64,000 nt of DNA from Glandiceps talaboti (Eukaryota; Hemichordata; Enteropneusta; Spengelidae), in contig NC_135566.1 of assembly GCF_964340395.1 (NCBI RefSeq), positions 23,354,135-23,418,134 on the forward strand. The letters are read 5' to 3'. Shown here one piece after another: positions 30,771 through 45,000 of this stretch. How positions within the stretch are numbered: position 1 is the stretch's first letter; each line of letters begins with the position of its first letter. The position numbers and the translations under genes were made by a program. A model generated the notes under the pieces. That model was not told where the DNA came from and did no database searches. It saw only the letters and a list, made by a program, of their open reading frames with translations.

Positions 30771-33700
30771 AGGTTTTGACCAGTTTTGATCAGTTTTGAC
30801 AGGTTTAAAACCAGTGTTGACTGGTTTTTATCAGTTTTGACTTGTTTGCACTAGTTTTAGACCAGTTTAGAATGGTTTTGGACAGGTTTGGACCGGTTTT
30901 GGATCGGTTTTGATATGTTTGCACATGTTTTGACCAGTTTTGATCAGTTTTGACCGGTTTAAAACCAGTGTTGACTGGTTTTGATCAGTTTTGACTTGTT
31001 TGCACTGGTTTTCGACCGGTTTTGAAAGGTTTGGACAGTTTTGACAAGTTTTGATCGGTTTTGACGGGTTTTGAGTTGATTGCACCTATTTTTGACCGGT
31101 TTGACCGGTTTGACCGGTTTGCGACAGGTTTTGACCAGTTTTGATCAGTTTTGATCGGTTTTAAATCGGTGTTGACTGGTTTTGATCAGTTTTGACTTGT
31201 TTCCATTGGTTTTAGACCAGTTTGGATGGGTTTTCGACCGGTTTGGACCGGTTTTGAAAAGTTAGGACAGGTTTTGAAAAGTTTTGATCGGTTTTGACGG
31301 GTTTTGAGTTGTTTGCACCTATTTTTGACCAGTTTTCACTATTTTTAAACCGGTTTGCGACAGGTTTTGACCAGTTTTGATCGGTTTTAAACCGGTTTTG
31401 CCGCTTTTTGATCGGCTTTGACTTGTTTTCACCAGTTTTGGACTGGTTTCGATAGATTTCGACAGGTTTTGACCAGTTTTGATCTGTTTTCACCTGATTA
31501 TAACCAATTTGGAAGGTTTTGAAAGGTATTGACTCATTTTCACCAGTTTTGGTCCGAATTGGATAGGTTTTCGACCGGTTTGGACCGTTTAGACAGGTTG
31601 TGACCGGTTTGGACAGGTTCTGGACCGATTTTGATATGTTTGCACAGGTTTTGACCAGTTTTGATCAGTTTTGACAGGTTTAAAACCGGTGTTGACTGGT
31701 TTTTATCAGTTTTGACTTGTTTGCACTAGTTTTAGACTAGTTTGGACCAGTTTTGAAAGGTTTGGACAGGTTTGGACAAGTTTTGATGGGTTTTGAGTTG
31801 TTTGCACCTAGTTTTGACCGGTTTTGACCGGTTTGACCTGTTTGCGACCGGTTGTGACCGGTTTGGAATGGTTGTGGACAGGTTTTGACCGGTTTGGACA
31901 GGTTCTGGACCGGTTTTGATATGTTTGCACAGGTTTTGACCAGTTTTGATCAGTTTTGACAGGTTTAAAACCAGTGTTGACTGGTTTTTATCAGTTTTGA
32001 CTTGTTTGCACTAGTTTTAGACCAGTTTAGAATGGTTTTGGACAGGTTTGGACCGGTTTTGGATCGGTTTTGATATGTTTGCACATGTTTTGACCAGTTT
32101 TGATCAGTTTTGACCGGTTTAAAACCAGTGTTGACTGGTTTTGATCAGTTTTGACTTGTTTGCACTGGTTTTCGACCAGTTTTGAAAGGTTTGGACAGTT
32201 TTGAAAAGTTTTGATCGGTTTTGACGGGTTTTGAGTTGTTTGCACCTATTTTTGACCAGTTTTCCCTATTTTTAAACCGGTTTGCCACAGGTTTTGACCA
32301 GTTTTGATCGGTTTTAAACCGGTTTTGCCTCTTTTTGATCGGCTTTGACTTGTTTTCACCAGTTTTGGACTGGTTTCGATAGATTTCGACATGTTTTGAC
32401 CAGTTTTGATCTGTTTTCACCTGATTATAACCAATTTGGAAGGTTTTGACCGGTATTGACTCATTTTCACCAGTTTTGGTCCGAATTGGATAGGTTTTCG
32501 ACCGGTTTGGACCGTTTAGACAGGTTGTGACCGGTTTGGACAGGTTCTGGACCGGTTTTGATATGTTTGCACAGGTTTTGACCAGTTTTGATCAGTTTTG
32601 ACAGGTTTAAAACCAGTGTTGACTGGTTTTTATCAGTTTTGACTTGTTTGCACTAGTTTTAGACCAGTTTAGAATGGTTTTGGACAGGTTTGGACCGGTT
32701 TTGGATCGGTTTTGATATGTTTGCACATGTTTTGACCAGTTTTGATCAGTTTTGACCGGTTTAAAACCAGTGTTGACTGGTTTTGATCAGTTTTGACTTG
32801 TTTGCACTGGTTTTCGACCGGTTTTGAAAGGTTTGGACAGTTTTGACAAGTTTTGATCGGTTTTGACGGGTTTTGAGTTGATTGCACCTATTTTTGACCG
32901 GTTTGCGACAGGTTTTGACCAGTTTTGATCAGTTTTGATCGGTTTTAAATCGGTGTTGACTGGTTTTGATCAGTTTTGACTTGTTTCCATTGGTTTTAGA
33001 CCAGTTTGGATGGGTTTTCGACCGGTTTGGACCGGTTTTGAAAAGTTAGGACAGGTTTTGAAAAGTTTTGATCGGTTTTGACGGGTTTTGAGTTGTTTGC
33101 ACCTATTTTTGACCAGTTTTCACTATTTTTAAACCGGTTTGCGACAGGTTTTGACCAGTTTTGATCGGTTTTAAACCGGTTTTGCCTCTTTTTGATCGGC
33201 TTTGACTTGTTTTCACCAGTTTTGGACTGGTTTCGATAGATTTCGACAGGTTTTGACCAGTTTTGATCTGTTTTCACCTGATTATAACCAATTTGGAAGG
33301 TTTTGACCGGTATTGACTCATTTTCACCAGTTTTGGTCCGCCTTGGATAGGTTTTCGACCGGTTTGGACCGTTTAGACAGGTTGTGACCGGTTTGGACAG
33401 GTTCTGGACCGATTTTGATATGTTTGCACAGGTTTTGACCAGTTTTGATCAGTTTTGACAGGTTTAAAACCGGTGTTGACTGGTTTTTATCAGTTTTGAC
33501 TTGTTTGCACTAGTTTTAGACCAGTTTGGACCAGTTTTGAAAGGTTTGGACAGGTTTGGACAAGTTTTGATGGGTTTTGAGTTGTTTGCACCTAGTTTTG
33601 ACCGGTTTTGACCGGTTTGACCTGTTTGCGACCGGTTGTGACCGGTTTGGAATGGTTGTGGACAGGTTTTGACCGGTTTGGACAGGTTCTGGACCGGTTT

Positions 33701-35278
33701 TGATATGTTTGCACAGGTTTTGACCAGTTTTGATCAGTTTTGACAGGTTTAAAACCAGTGTTGACTGGTTTTTATCAGTTTTGACTTGTTTGCACTAGTT
33801 TTAGACCAGTTTAGAATGGTTTTGGACAGGTTTGGACCGGTTTTGGATCGGTTTTGATATGTTTGCACATGTTTTGACCAGTTTTGATCAGTTTTGACCG
33901 GTTTAAAACCAGTGTTGACTGGTTTTGATCTGTTTTGACTTGTTTGCACTGGTTTTCGACCGGTTTTGAAAGGTTTGGACAGTTTTGACAAGTTTTGATC
34001 GGTTTTGACGGGTTTTGAGTTGATTGCACCTATTTTTGACCGGTTTGACCGGTTTGACCGGTTTGCGACAGGTTTTGACCAGTTTTGATCAGTTTTGATC
34101 GGTTTTAAATCGGTGTTGACTGGTTTTTATCAGTTTTGACTTGTTTGCACTAGTTTTAGACCAGTTTAGAATGGTTTTGGACAGGTTTGGACCGGTTTTG
34201 GATCGGTTTTGATATGTTTGCACATGTTTTGACCAGTTTTGATCAGTTTTGACCGGTTTAAAACCAGTGTTGACTGGTTTTGATCAGTTTTGACTTGTTT
34301 GCACTGGTTTTCGACCGGTTTTGAAAGGTTTGGACAGTTTTGACAAGTTTTGATCGGTTTTGACGGGTTTTGAGTTGATTGCACATATTTTTGACCGGTT
34401 TGACCGGTTTGACCGGTTTGCGACAGGTTTTGACCAGTTTTGATCAGTTTTGATCGGTTTTAAATCGGTGTTGACTGGTTTTGATCAGTTTTGACTTGTT
34501 TGCATTGGTTTTAGACCAGTTTGGATGGGTTTTCGACCGGTTTGGACCGGTTTTGAAAAGTTAGGACAGGTTTTGAAAAGTTTTGATCGGTTTTGACGGG
34601 TTTTGAGTTGTTTGCACCTATTTTTGACCAGTTTTCCCTATTTTTAAACCGGTTTGCGACAGGTTTTGACCAGTTTTGATCGGTTTTAAACCGGTTTTGC
34701 CTCTTTTTGATCGGCTTTGACTTGTTTTCACCAGTTTTGGACTGGTTTCGATAGATTTCGACAGGTTTGAACCAGTTTTGACAGGTTTTGACCAGTTTTG
34801 ATCTGTTTTCACCTGATTATAACCAATTTGGAAGGTTTTGACCGGTATTGACTCATTTTCACCAGTTTTGGTCCGAATTGGATAGGTTTTCGACCGGTTT
34901 GGACCGTTTAGACAGGTTTTGACCGGTTTGGACAGGTTCTGGACCGGTTTTGATATGTTTGCACAGGTTTTGACCAGTTTTGATCAGTTTTGACAGGTTT
35001 AAAACCAGTGTTGACTGGTTTTTATCAGTTTTGACTTGTTTGCACTAGTTTTAGACCAGTTTAGAATGGTTTTGGACAGGTTTGGACCGGTTTTGGATCG
35101 GTTTTGATATGTTTGCACATGTTTTGACCAGTTTTGATCAGTTTTGACCGGTTTAAAACCAGTGTTGACTGGTTTTGATCAGTTTTGACTTGTTTGCACT
35201 GGTTTTCGACCGGTTTTGAAAGGTTTGGACAGTTTTGACAAGTTTTGATCGGTTTTGACGGGTTTTGAGTTGATTGCA

Positions 35279-38200
35279 CCTATTTTTGACCGGTTTGACC
35301 GGTTTGACCGGTTTGCGACAGGTTTTGATCAGTTTTGACTTGTTTGCATTGGTTTTAGACCAGTTTGGATGGGTTTTCGACCGGTTTGGACCGGTTTTGA
35401 AAAGTTAGGACAGGTTTTGAAAAGTTTTGATCGGTTTTGAGTTGTTTGCACCTAGTTTTGACCGGTTTTGACCGGTTTGACCTGTTTGCGACCGGTTGTG
35501 ACCGGTTTGGAATGGTTGTGGACAGGTTTTGACCGGTTTGGACAGGTTCTGGACCGGTTTTGATATGTTTGCACAGGTTTTGACCAGTTTTGATCAGTTT
35601 TGACAGGTTTAAAACCAGTGTTGACTGGTTTTTATCAGTTTTGACTTGTTTGCACTAGTTTTAGACCAGTTTAGAATGGTTTTGGACAGGTTTGGACCGG
35701 TTTTGGATCGGTTTTGATATGTTTGCACATGTTTTGACCAGTTTTGATCAGTTTTGACCGGTTTAAAACCAGTGTTGACTGGTTTTGATCAGTTTTGACT
35801 TGTTTGCACTGGTTTTCGACCGGTTTTGAAAGGTTTGGACAGTTTTGACCAGTTTTGATCAGTTTTGATCGGTTTTAAACCGGTTTTGCCTCTTTTTGAT
35901 CGGCTTTGACTTGTTTTCACCAGTTTTGGACTGGTTTCGATAGATTTCGACAGGTTTGAACCAGTTTTGACAGGTTTTGACCAGTTTTGATCTGTTTTCA
36001 CCTGATTATAACCAATTTGGAAGGTTTTGACCGGTATTGACTCATTTTCACCAGTTTTGGTCCGCCTTGGATAGGTTTTCGACCGGTTTGGACCGTTTAG
36101 ACAGGTTGTGACCGGTTTGGACAGGTTCTGGACCGATTTTGATATGTTTGCACAGGTTTTGACCAGTTTTGATCAGTTTTGACAGGTTTAAAACCGGTGT
36201 TGACTGGTTTTTATCAGTTTTGACTTGTTTGCACTAGTTTTAGACCAGTTTGGACCAGTTTTGAAAGGTTTGGACAGGTTTTGACAAGTTTTGATGGGTT
36301 TTGAGTTGTTTGCACCTAGTTTTGACCGGTTTGACCTGTTTGCGACCGGTTGTGACCGGTTTGGAATGGTTGTGGACAGGTTTTGACCGGTTTGGACAGG
36401 TTCTGGACCGGTTTTGATATGTTTGCACAGGTTTTGACCAGTTTTGATCAGTTTTGACAGGTTTAAAACCAGTGTTGACTGGTTTTTATCAGTTTTGACT
36501 TGTTTGCACTAGTTTTAGACCAGTTTAGAATGGTTTTGGACAGGTTTGGACCGGTTTTGGATCGGTTTTGATATGTTTGCACATGTTTTGACCAGTTTTG
36601 ATCAGTTTTGACCGGTTTAAAACCAGTGTTGACTGGTTTTGATCAGTTTTGACTTGTTTGCACTGGTTTTCGACCGGTTTTGAAAGGTTTGGACAGTTTT
36701 GACAAGTTTTGATCGGTTTTGACGGGTTTTGAGTTGATTGCACCTATTTTTGACCGGTTTGACCGGTTTGACCGGTTTGCGACAGGTTTTGACCAGTTTT
36801 GATCAGTTTTGATCGGTTTTAAATCGGTGTTGACTGGTTTTGATCAGTTTTGACTTGTTTGCATTGGTTTTAGACCAGTTTGGATGGGTTTTCGACCAGT
36901 TTGGACCGGTTTTGAAAAGTTAGGACAGGTTTTGAAAAGTTTTGATCGGTTTTGACGGGTTTTGAGTTGTTTGCACCTATTTTTGACCAGTTTTCCCTAT
37001 TTTTAAACCGGTTTGCGACAGGTTTTGACCAATTTTGATCGGTTTTAAACCGGTTTTGCCTCTTTTTGATCGGCTTTGACTTGTTTTCACCAGTTTTGGA
37101 CTGGTTTCGATAGATTTCGACAGGTTTGAACCAGTTTTGACAGGTTTTGACCAGTTTTGATCTGTTTTCACCTGATTATAACCAATTTGGAAGGTTTTGA
37201 CCGGTATTGACTCATTTTCACCAGTTTTGGTCCGCCTTGGATAGGTTTTCGACCGGTTTGGACCGTTTAGACAGGTTGTGACCGGTTTGGACAGGTTCTG
37301 GACCGATTTTGATATGTTTGCACAGGTTTTGACCAGTTTTGATCAGTTTTGACAGGTTTAAAACCGGTGTTGACTGGTTTTTATCAGTTTTGACTTGTTT
37401 GCACTAGTTTTAGACCAGTTTGGACCAGTTTTGAAAGGTTTGGACAGGTTTTGACAAGTTTTGATGGGTTTTGAGTTGTTTGCACCTAGTTTTGACCGGT
37501 TTGACCTGTTTGCGACCGGTTGTGACCGGTTTGGAATGGTTGTGGACAGGTTTTGACCGGTTTGGACAGGTTCTGGACCGGTTTTGATATGTTTGCACAG
37601 GTTTTGACCAGTTTTGATCAGTTTTGACAGGTTTAAAACCAGTGTTGACTGGTTTTTATCAGTTTTGACTTGTTTGCACTAGTTTTAGACCAGTTTAGAA
37701 TGGTTTTGGACAGGTTTGGACCGGTTTTGGATCGGTTTTGATATGTTTGCACATGTTTTGACCAGTTTTGATCAGTTTTGACCGGTTTAAAACCAGTGTT
37801 GACTGGTTTTGATCAGTTTTGACTTGTTTGCACTGGTTTTCGACCGGTTTTGAAAGGTTTGGACAGTTTTGACAAGTTTTGATCGGTTTTGACGGGTTTT
37901 GAGTTGATTGCACCTATTTTTGACCGGTTTGACCGGTTTGACCGGTTTGCGACAGGTTTTGACCAGTTTTGATCAGTTTTGATCGGTTTTAAATCGGTGT
38001 TGACTGGTTTTGATCAGTTTTGACTTGTTTGCATTGGTTTTAGACCAGTTTGGATGGGTTTTCGACCGGTTTGGACCGGTTTTGAAAAGTTAGGACAGGT
38101 TTTGAAAAGTTTTGATCGGTTTTGACGGGTTTTGAGTTGTTTGCACCTATTTTTGACCAGTTTTCCCTATTTTTAAACCGGTTTGCGACAGGTTTTGACC

Positions 38201-39083
38201 AGTTTTGATCGGTTTTAAACCGGTTTTGCCTCTTTTTGATCGGCTTTGACTTGTTTTCACCAGTTTTGGACTGGTTTCGATAGATTTCGACAGGTTTGAA
38301 CCAGTTTTGACAGGTTTTGACCAGTTTTGATCTGTTTTCACCTGATTATAACCAATTTGGAAGGTTTTGACCGGTATTGACTCATTTTCACCAGTTTTGG
38401 TCCGCCTTGGATAGGTTTTCGACCGGTTTGGACCGTTTAGACAGGTTGTGACCGGTTTGGACAGGTTCTGGACCGATTTTGATATGTTTGCACAGGTTTT
38501 GACCAGTTTTGATCAGTTTTGACAGGTTTAAAACCGGTGTTGACTGGTTTTTATCAGTTTTGACTTGTTTGCACTAGTTTTAGACCAGTTTGGACCAGTT
38601 TTGAAAGGTTTGGACAGGTTTTGACAAGTTTTGATGGGTTTTGAGTTGTTTGCACCTAGTTTTGACCGGTTTGACCTGTTTGCGACCGGTTGTGACCGGT
38701 TTGGAATGGTTGTGGACAGGTTTTGACCGGTTTGGACAGGTTCTGGACCGGTTTTGATATGTTTGCACAGGTTTTGACCAGTTTTGATCAGTTTTGACAG
38801 GTTTAAAACCAGTGTTGACTGGTTTTTATCAGTTTTGACTTGTTTGCACTAGTTTTAGACCAGTTTAGAATGGTTTTGGACAGGTTTGGACCGGTTTTGG
38901 ATCGGTTTTGATATGTTTGCACATGTTTTGACCAGTTTTGATCAGTTTTGACCGGTTTAAAACCAGTGTTGACTGGTTTTGATCAGTTTTGACTTGTTTG
39001 CACTGGTTTTCGACCGGTTTTGAAAGGTTTGGACAGTTTTGACAAGTTTTGATCGGTTTTGACGGGTTTTGAGTTGATTGCAC
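35279..39083. repeat. Tandem 1170-bp higher-order units
   Basis: Corresponding landmarks at 36240/37410/38580, 36525/37695/38865 and 36977/38147 are spaced exactly 1170 bp. The left part (35.3-35.9 kb) is a rearranged unit with internal deletions. Confidence 0.8.
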
Positions 39084-39191
39084 CTATTTTTGACCGGTTT
39101 GCGACAGGTTTTGACCAGTTTTGATCAGTTTTGATCGGTTTTAAATCGGTGTTGACTGGTTTTGATCAGTTTTGACTTGTTTCCATTGGTT

Positions 39192-41578
39192 TTAGACCAG
39201 TTTGGATGGGTTTTCGACCGGTTTGGACCGGTTTTGAAAAGTTAGGACAGGTTTTGAAAAGTTTTGATCGGTTTTGACGGGTTTTGAGTTGTTTGCACCT
39301 ATTTTTGACCAGTTTTCACTATTTTTAAACCGGTTTGCGACAGGTTTTGACCAGTTTTGATCGGTTTTAAACCGGTTTTGCCTCTTTTTGATCGGCTTTG
39401 ACTTGTTTTCACCAGTTTTGGACTGGTTTCGATAGATTTCGACAGGTTTTGACCAGTTTTGATCTGTTTTCACCTGATTATAACCAATTTGGAAGGTTTT
39501 GACCGGTATTGACTCATTTTCACCAGTTTTGGTCCGAATTGGATAGGTTTTCGACCGGTTTGGACCGTTTAGACAGGTTGTGACCGGTTTGGACAGGTTC
39601 TGGACCGATTTTGATATGTTTGCACAGGTTTTGACCAGTTTTGATCAGTTTTGACAGGTTTAAAACCGGTGTTGACTGGTTTTTATCAGTTTTGACTTGT
39701 TTGCACTAGTTTTAGACCAGTTTGGACCAGTTTTGAAAGGTTTGGACAGGTTTGGACAAGTTTTGATGGGTTTTGAGTTGTTTGCACCTAGTTTTGACCG
39801 GTTTTGACCGGTTTGACCTGTTTGCGACCGGTTGTGACCGGTTTGGAATGGTTGTGGACAGGTTTTGACCGGTTTGGACAGGTTCTGGACCGGTTTTGAT
39901 ATGTTTGCACAGGTTTTGACCAGTTTTGATCAGTTTTGACAGGTTTAAAACCAGTGTTGACTGGTTTTTATCAGTTTTGACTTGTTTGCACTAGTTTTAG
40001 ACCAGTTTAGAATGGTTTTGGACAGGTTTGGACCGGTTTTGGATCGGTTTTGATATGTTTGCACATGTTTTGACCAGTTTTGATCAGTTTTGACCGGTTT
40101 AAAACCAGTGTTGACTGGTTTTGATCTGTTTTGACTTGTTTGCACTGGTTTTCGACCGGTTTTGAAAGGTTTGGACAGTTTTGACAAGTTTTGATCGGTT
40201 TTGACGGGTTTTGAGTTGATTGCACCTATTTTTGACCGGTTTGACCGGTTTGCGACAGGTTTTGACCAGTTTTGATCAGTTTTGATCGGTTTTAAATCGG
40301 TGTTGACTGGTTTTTATCAGTTTTGACTTGTTTGCACTAGTTTTAGACCAGTTTAGAATGGTTTTGGACAGGTTTGGACCGGTTTTGGATCGGTTTTGAT
40401 ATGTTTGCACATGTTTTGACCAGTTTTGATCAGTTTTGACCGGTTTAAAACCAGTGTTGACTGGTTTTGATCAGTTTTGACTTGTTTGCACTGGTTTTCG
40501 ACCGGTTTTGAAAGGTTTGGACAGTTTTGACAAGTTTTGATCGGTTTTGACGGGTTTTGATTTGATTGCACCTATTTTTGACCAGTTTTCCCTATTTTTA
40601 AACCGGTTTGCGACAGGTTTTGACCAGTTTTGATCGGTTTTAAACCGGTTTTGCCTCTTTTTGATCGGCTTTGACTTGTTTTCACCAGTTTTGGACTGGT
40701 TTCGATAGATTTCGACAGGTTTGAACCAGTTTTGACAGGTTTTGACCAGTTTTGATCTGTTTTCACCTGATTATAACCAATTTGGAAGGTTTTGACCGGT
40801 ATTGACTCATTTTCACCAGTTTTGGTCCGAATTGGATAGGTTTTCGACCGGTTTGGACCGTTTAGACAGGTTTTGACCGGTTTGGACAGGTTCTGGACCG
40901 GTTTTGATATGTTTGCACAGGTTTTGACCAGTTTTGATCAGTTTTGACAGGTTTAAAACCAGTGTTGACTGGTTTTTATCAGTTTTGACTTGTTTGCACT
41001 AGTTTTAGACCAGTTTAGAATGGTTTTGGACAGGTTTGGACCGGTTTTGGATCGGTTTTGATATGTTTGCACATGTTTTGACCAGTTTTGATCAGTTTTG
41101 ACCGGTTTAAAACCAGTGTTGACTGGTTTTGATCAGTTTTGACTTGTTTGCACTGGTTTTCGACCGGTTTTGAAAGGTTTGGACAGTTTTGACAAGTTTT
41201 GATCGGTTTTGACGGGTTTTGAGTTGATTGCACCTATTTTTGACCGGTTTGACCGGTTTGACCGGTTTGCGACAGGTTTTGACCAGTTTTGATCAGTTTT
41301 GATCGGTTTTAAATCGGTGTTGACTGGTTTTGATCAGTTTTGACTTGTTTGCATTGGTTTTAGACCAGTTTGGATGGGTTTTCGACCGGTTTGGACCGGT
41401 TTTGAAAAGTTAGGACAGGTTTTGAAAAGTTTTGATCGGTTTTGACGGGTTTTGAGTTGTTTGCACCTATTTTTGACCAGTTTTCCCTATTTTTAAACCG
41501 GTTTGCGACAGGTTTTGACCAGTTTTGATCGGTTTTAAACCGGTTTTGCCTCTTTTTGATCGGCTTTGACTTGTTTTC
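39192..41578. repeat. Large block duplication, copy 2 (offset 11318)
   Basis: Partner of 27874-30260, at 39192, 39945, 40007, 40353, 40572 and 41015. It ends close to the SINE insertion, which is absent from the first copy. Confidence 0.75.
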
Positions 41579-41653
41579 ACCAGTTTTGGACTGGTTTCGA
41601 TAGATTTCGACAGGTTTTGACCAGTTTTGATCTGTTTTCACCTGATTATAACC

Positions 41654-41658
41654 AATTT
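41654..41658. repeat. SINE target-site duplication, left
   Basis: AATTT, matching 42029-42033. Removing the insert and one copy restores the usual satellite sequence. Confidence 0.7.
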
Positions 41659-41958
41659 AATAATAATAATAATGTTGGGTTCTTATATAGCGCTTTCCCA
41701 CACTGTGCTCAAAGCGCTTTACAATTTATTACCCCTGGCTCGGATCAGAACGGCACAACGGCCCTTTAGTCTTCCTCAACTCCCCGGGGAGCATACAATC
41801 CATTGCAGCCATTTCAGCGCATAGGATTAAAGCCTTCACATTGCAACCTACATCCTACCAGGTCCCCAATTATACAGCTGGGTTGACTGAAGCACAGTCG
41901 TGGTTCAAATCTTGCCCAAGGACTTTAGCCACTCAGAAACAAACAGCAGGCAGCGACA

Positions 41959-41969
41959 GGGCTCGAACC
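41959..41969 (-). promoter_or_regulatory. Pol III B box of the SINE
   Basis: Minus strand GGTTCGAGCCC, a full match to the GGTTCGANNCC B box of tRNA genes. Confidence 0.85.
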
Positions 41970-42002
41970 TGCAACCTGTAGATTCCAAGCCCGTCACGCT
42001 AA

Positions 42003-42013
42003 CCATTCACCCA
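42003..42013 (-). promoter_or_regulatory. Pol III A box of the SINE
   Basis: Minus strand TGGGTGAATGG, close to the TRGYNNANNGG A box, 33 bp upstream of the B box as in tRNA-type promoters. Confidence 0.7.
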
Positions 42014-42028
42014 TCATGACTCCACGAT

Positions 42029-42033
42029 AATTT
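42029..42033. repeat. SINE target-site duplication, right
   Basis: AATTT, matching 41654-41658. Confidence 0.7.
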
Positions 42034-45000
42034 GGAAGGTTTTGACCGGTATTGACTCATTTTCACCAGTTTTGGTCCGAATTGGATAGGTTTTCGACCG
42101 GTTTGGACCGTTTAGACAGGTTGTGACCGGTTTGGACAGGTTCTGGACCGATTTTGATATGTTTGCACAGGTTTTGACCAGTTTTGATCAGTTTTGACAG
42201 GTTTAAAACCGGTGTTGACTGGTTTTTATCAGTTTTGACTTGTTTGCACTAGTTTTAGACCAGTTTGGACCAGTTTTGAAAGGTTTGGACAGGTTTTGAC
42301 AAGTTTTGATGGGTTTTGAGTTGTTTGCACCTAGTTTTGACCGGTTTTGACCGGTTTGACCTGTTTGCGACCGGTTGTGACCGGTTTGGAATGGTTGTGG
42401 ACAGGTTTTGACCGGTTTGGACAGGTTCTGGACCGGTTTTGATATGTTTGCACAGGTTTTGACCAGTTTTGATCAGTTTTGACAGGTTTAAAACCAGTGT
42501 TGACTGGTTTTTATCAGTTTTGACTTGTTTGCACTAGTTTTAGACCAGTTTAGAATGGTTTTGGACAGGTTTGGACCGGTTTTGGATCAGTTTTGATATG
42601 TTTGCACATGTTTTGACCAGTTTTGATCAGTTTTGACCGGTTTAAAACCAGTGTTGACTGGTTTTGATCAGTTTTGACTTGTTTGCACTGGTTTTCGACC
42701 GGTTTTGAAAGGTTTGGACAGTTTTGACAAGTTTTGATCGGTTTTGACGGGTTTTGAGTTGATTGCACCTATTTTTGACCGGTTTGACCGGTTTGACCGG
42801 TTTGCGACAGGTTTTGACCAGTTTTGATCAGTTTTGATCGGTTTTAAATCGGTGTTGACTGGTTTTGATCAGTTTTGACTTGTTTGCATTGGTTTTAGAC
42901 CAGTTTGGATGGGTTTTCGACCGGTTTGGACCGGTTTTGAAAAGTTAGGACAGGTTTTGAAAAGTTTTGATCGGTTTTGACGGGTTTTGAGTTGTTTGCA
43001 CCTATTTTTGACCAGTTTTCACTATTTTTAAACCGGTTTGCGACAGGTTTTGACCAGTTTTGATCGGTTTTAAACCGGTTTTGCCTCTTTTTGATCGGCT
43101 TTGACTTGTTTTCACCAGTTTTGGACTGGTTTCGATAGATTTCGACAGGTTTGAACCAGTTTAGACAGGTTTTGACCAGTTTTGATCTGTTTTCACCTGA
43201 TTATAACCAATTTGGAAGGTTTTGACCGGTATTGACTCATTTTCACCAGTTTTGGTCCGAATTGGATAGGTTTTCGACCGGTTTGGACCGTTTAGACAGG
43301 TTGTGACCGGTTTGGACAGGTTCTGGACCGATTTTGATATGTTTGCACAGGTTTTGACCAGTTTTGATCAGTTTTGACAGGTTTAAAACCGGTGTTGACT
43401 GGTTTTTATCAGTTTTGACTTGTTTGCACTAGTTTTAGACCAGTTTGGACCAGTTTTGAAAGGTTTGGACAGGTTTTGACAAGTTTTGATGGGTTTTGAG
43501 TTGTTTGCACCTAGTTTTGACCGGTTTTGACCGGTTTGACCTGTTTGCGACCGGTTGTGACCGGTTTGGAATGGTTGTGGACAGGTTTTGACCGGTTTGG
43601 ACAGGTTCTGGACCGGTTTTGATATGTTTGCACAGGTTTTGACCAGTTTTGATCAGTTTTGACAGGTTTAAAACCAGTGTTGACTGGTTTTTATCAGTTT
43701 TGACTTGTTTGCACTAGTTTTAGACCAGTTTAGAATGGTTTTGGACAGGTTTGGACCGGTTTTGGATCGGTTTTGATATGTTTGCACATGTTTTGACCAG
43801 TTTTGATCAGTTTTGACCGGTTTAAAACCAGTGTTGACTGGTTTTGATCAGTTTTGACTTGTTTGCACTGGTTTTCGACCGGTTTTGAAAGGTTTGGACA
43901 GTTTTGACAAGTTTTGATCGGTTTTGACGGGTTTTGAGTTGATTGCACCTATTTTTGACCGGTTTGACCGGTTTGACCGGTTTGCGACAGGTTTTGACCA
44001 GTTTTGATCAGTTTTGATCGGTTTTAAATCGGTGTTGACTGGTTTTGATCAGTTTTGACTTGTTTGCATTGGTTTTAGACCAGTTTGGATGGGTTTTCGA
44101 CCGGTTTGGACCGGTTTTGAAAAGTTAGGACAGGTTTTGAAAAGTTTTGATCGGTTTTGACGGGTTTTGAGTTGTTTGCACCTATTTTTGACCAGTTTTC
44201 ACTATTTTTAAACCGGTTTGCGACAGGTTTTGACCAGTTTTGATCGGTTTTAAACCGGTTTTGCCTCTTTTTGATCGGCTTTGACTTGTTTTCACCAGTT
44301 TTGGACTGGTTTCGATAGATTTCGACAGGTTTGAACCAGTTTAGACAGGTTTTGACCAGTTTTGATCTGTTTTCACCTGATTATAACCAATTTGGAAGGT
44401 TTTGACCGGTATTGACTCATTTTCACCAGTTTTGGTCCGAATTGGATAGGTTTTCGACCGGTTTGGACCGTTTAGACAGGTTGTGACCGGTTTGGACAGG
44501 TTCTGGACCGATTTTGATATGTTTGCACAGGTTTTGACCAGTTTTGATCAGTTTTGACAGGTTTAAAACCGGTGTTGACTGGTTTTTATCAGTTTTGACT
44601 TGTTTGCACTAGTTTTAGACCAGTTTGGACCAGTTTTGAAAGGTTTGGACAGGTTTTGACAAGTTTTGATGGGTTTTGAGTTGTTTGCACCTAGTTTTGA
44701 CCGGTTTTGACCGGTTTGACCTGTTTGCGACCGGTTGTGACCGGTTTGGAATGGTTGTGGACAGGTTTTGACCGGTTTGGACAGGTTCTGGACCGGTTTT
44801 GATATGTTTGCACAGGTTTTGACCAGTTTTGATCAGTTTTGACAGGTTTAAAACCAGTGTTGACTGGTTTTTATCAGTTTTGACTTGTTTGCACTAGTTT
44901 TAGACCAGTTTAGAATGGTTTTGGACAGGTTTGGACCGGTTTTGGATCGGTTTTGATATGTTTGCACATGTTTTGACCAGTTTTGATCAGTTTTGACCGG

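Larger units (their letters stand above)
41659..42028 (-). mobile_element. tRNA-derived SINE inserted in the satellite
   Basis: A 370-bp non-satellite insertion read on the minus strand. The 5' end (42028) carries a tRNA-like head with RNA polymerase III A and B boxes. A body of about 250 bp follows, then a tail with AAAGCGCTATATAAGAACCC (preceded by GTAAAGCGCTTTGAGCA) and (ATT)n at 41659-41672. AAAGCGCTATATAA-type tails are widespread in SINEs and LINEs of fish and marine invertebrates. Flanking AATTT copies at 41654-41658 and 42029-42033 fit a short target duplication, because the uninterrupted satellite has AACCAATTTGGAAGG at this point with one AATTT. It is the only such insertion seen in the array. 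Confidence 0.9.

Noticed and set aside
41566-41824. Plus-strand open frames over the SINE
   Set aside because: They cross the satellite/SINE junction and run antisense to the SINE; not genes.
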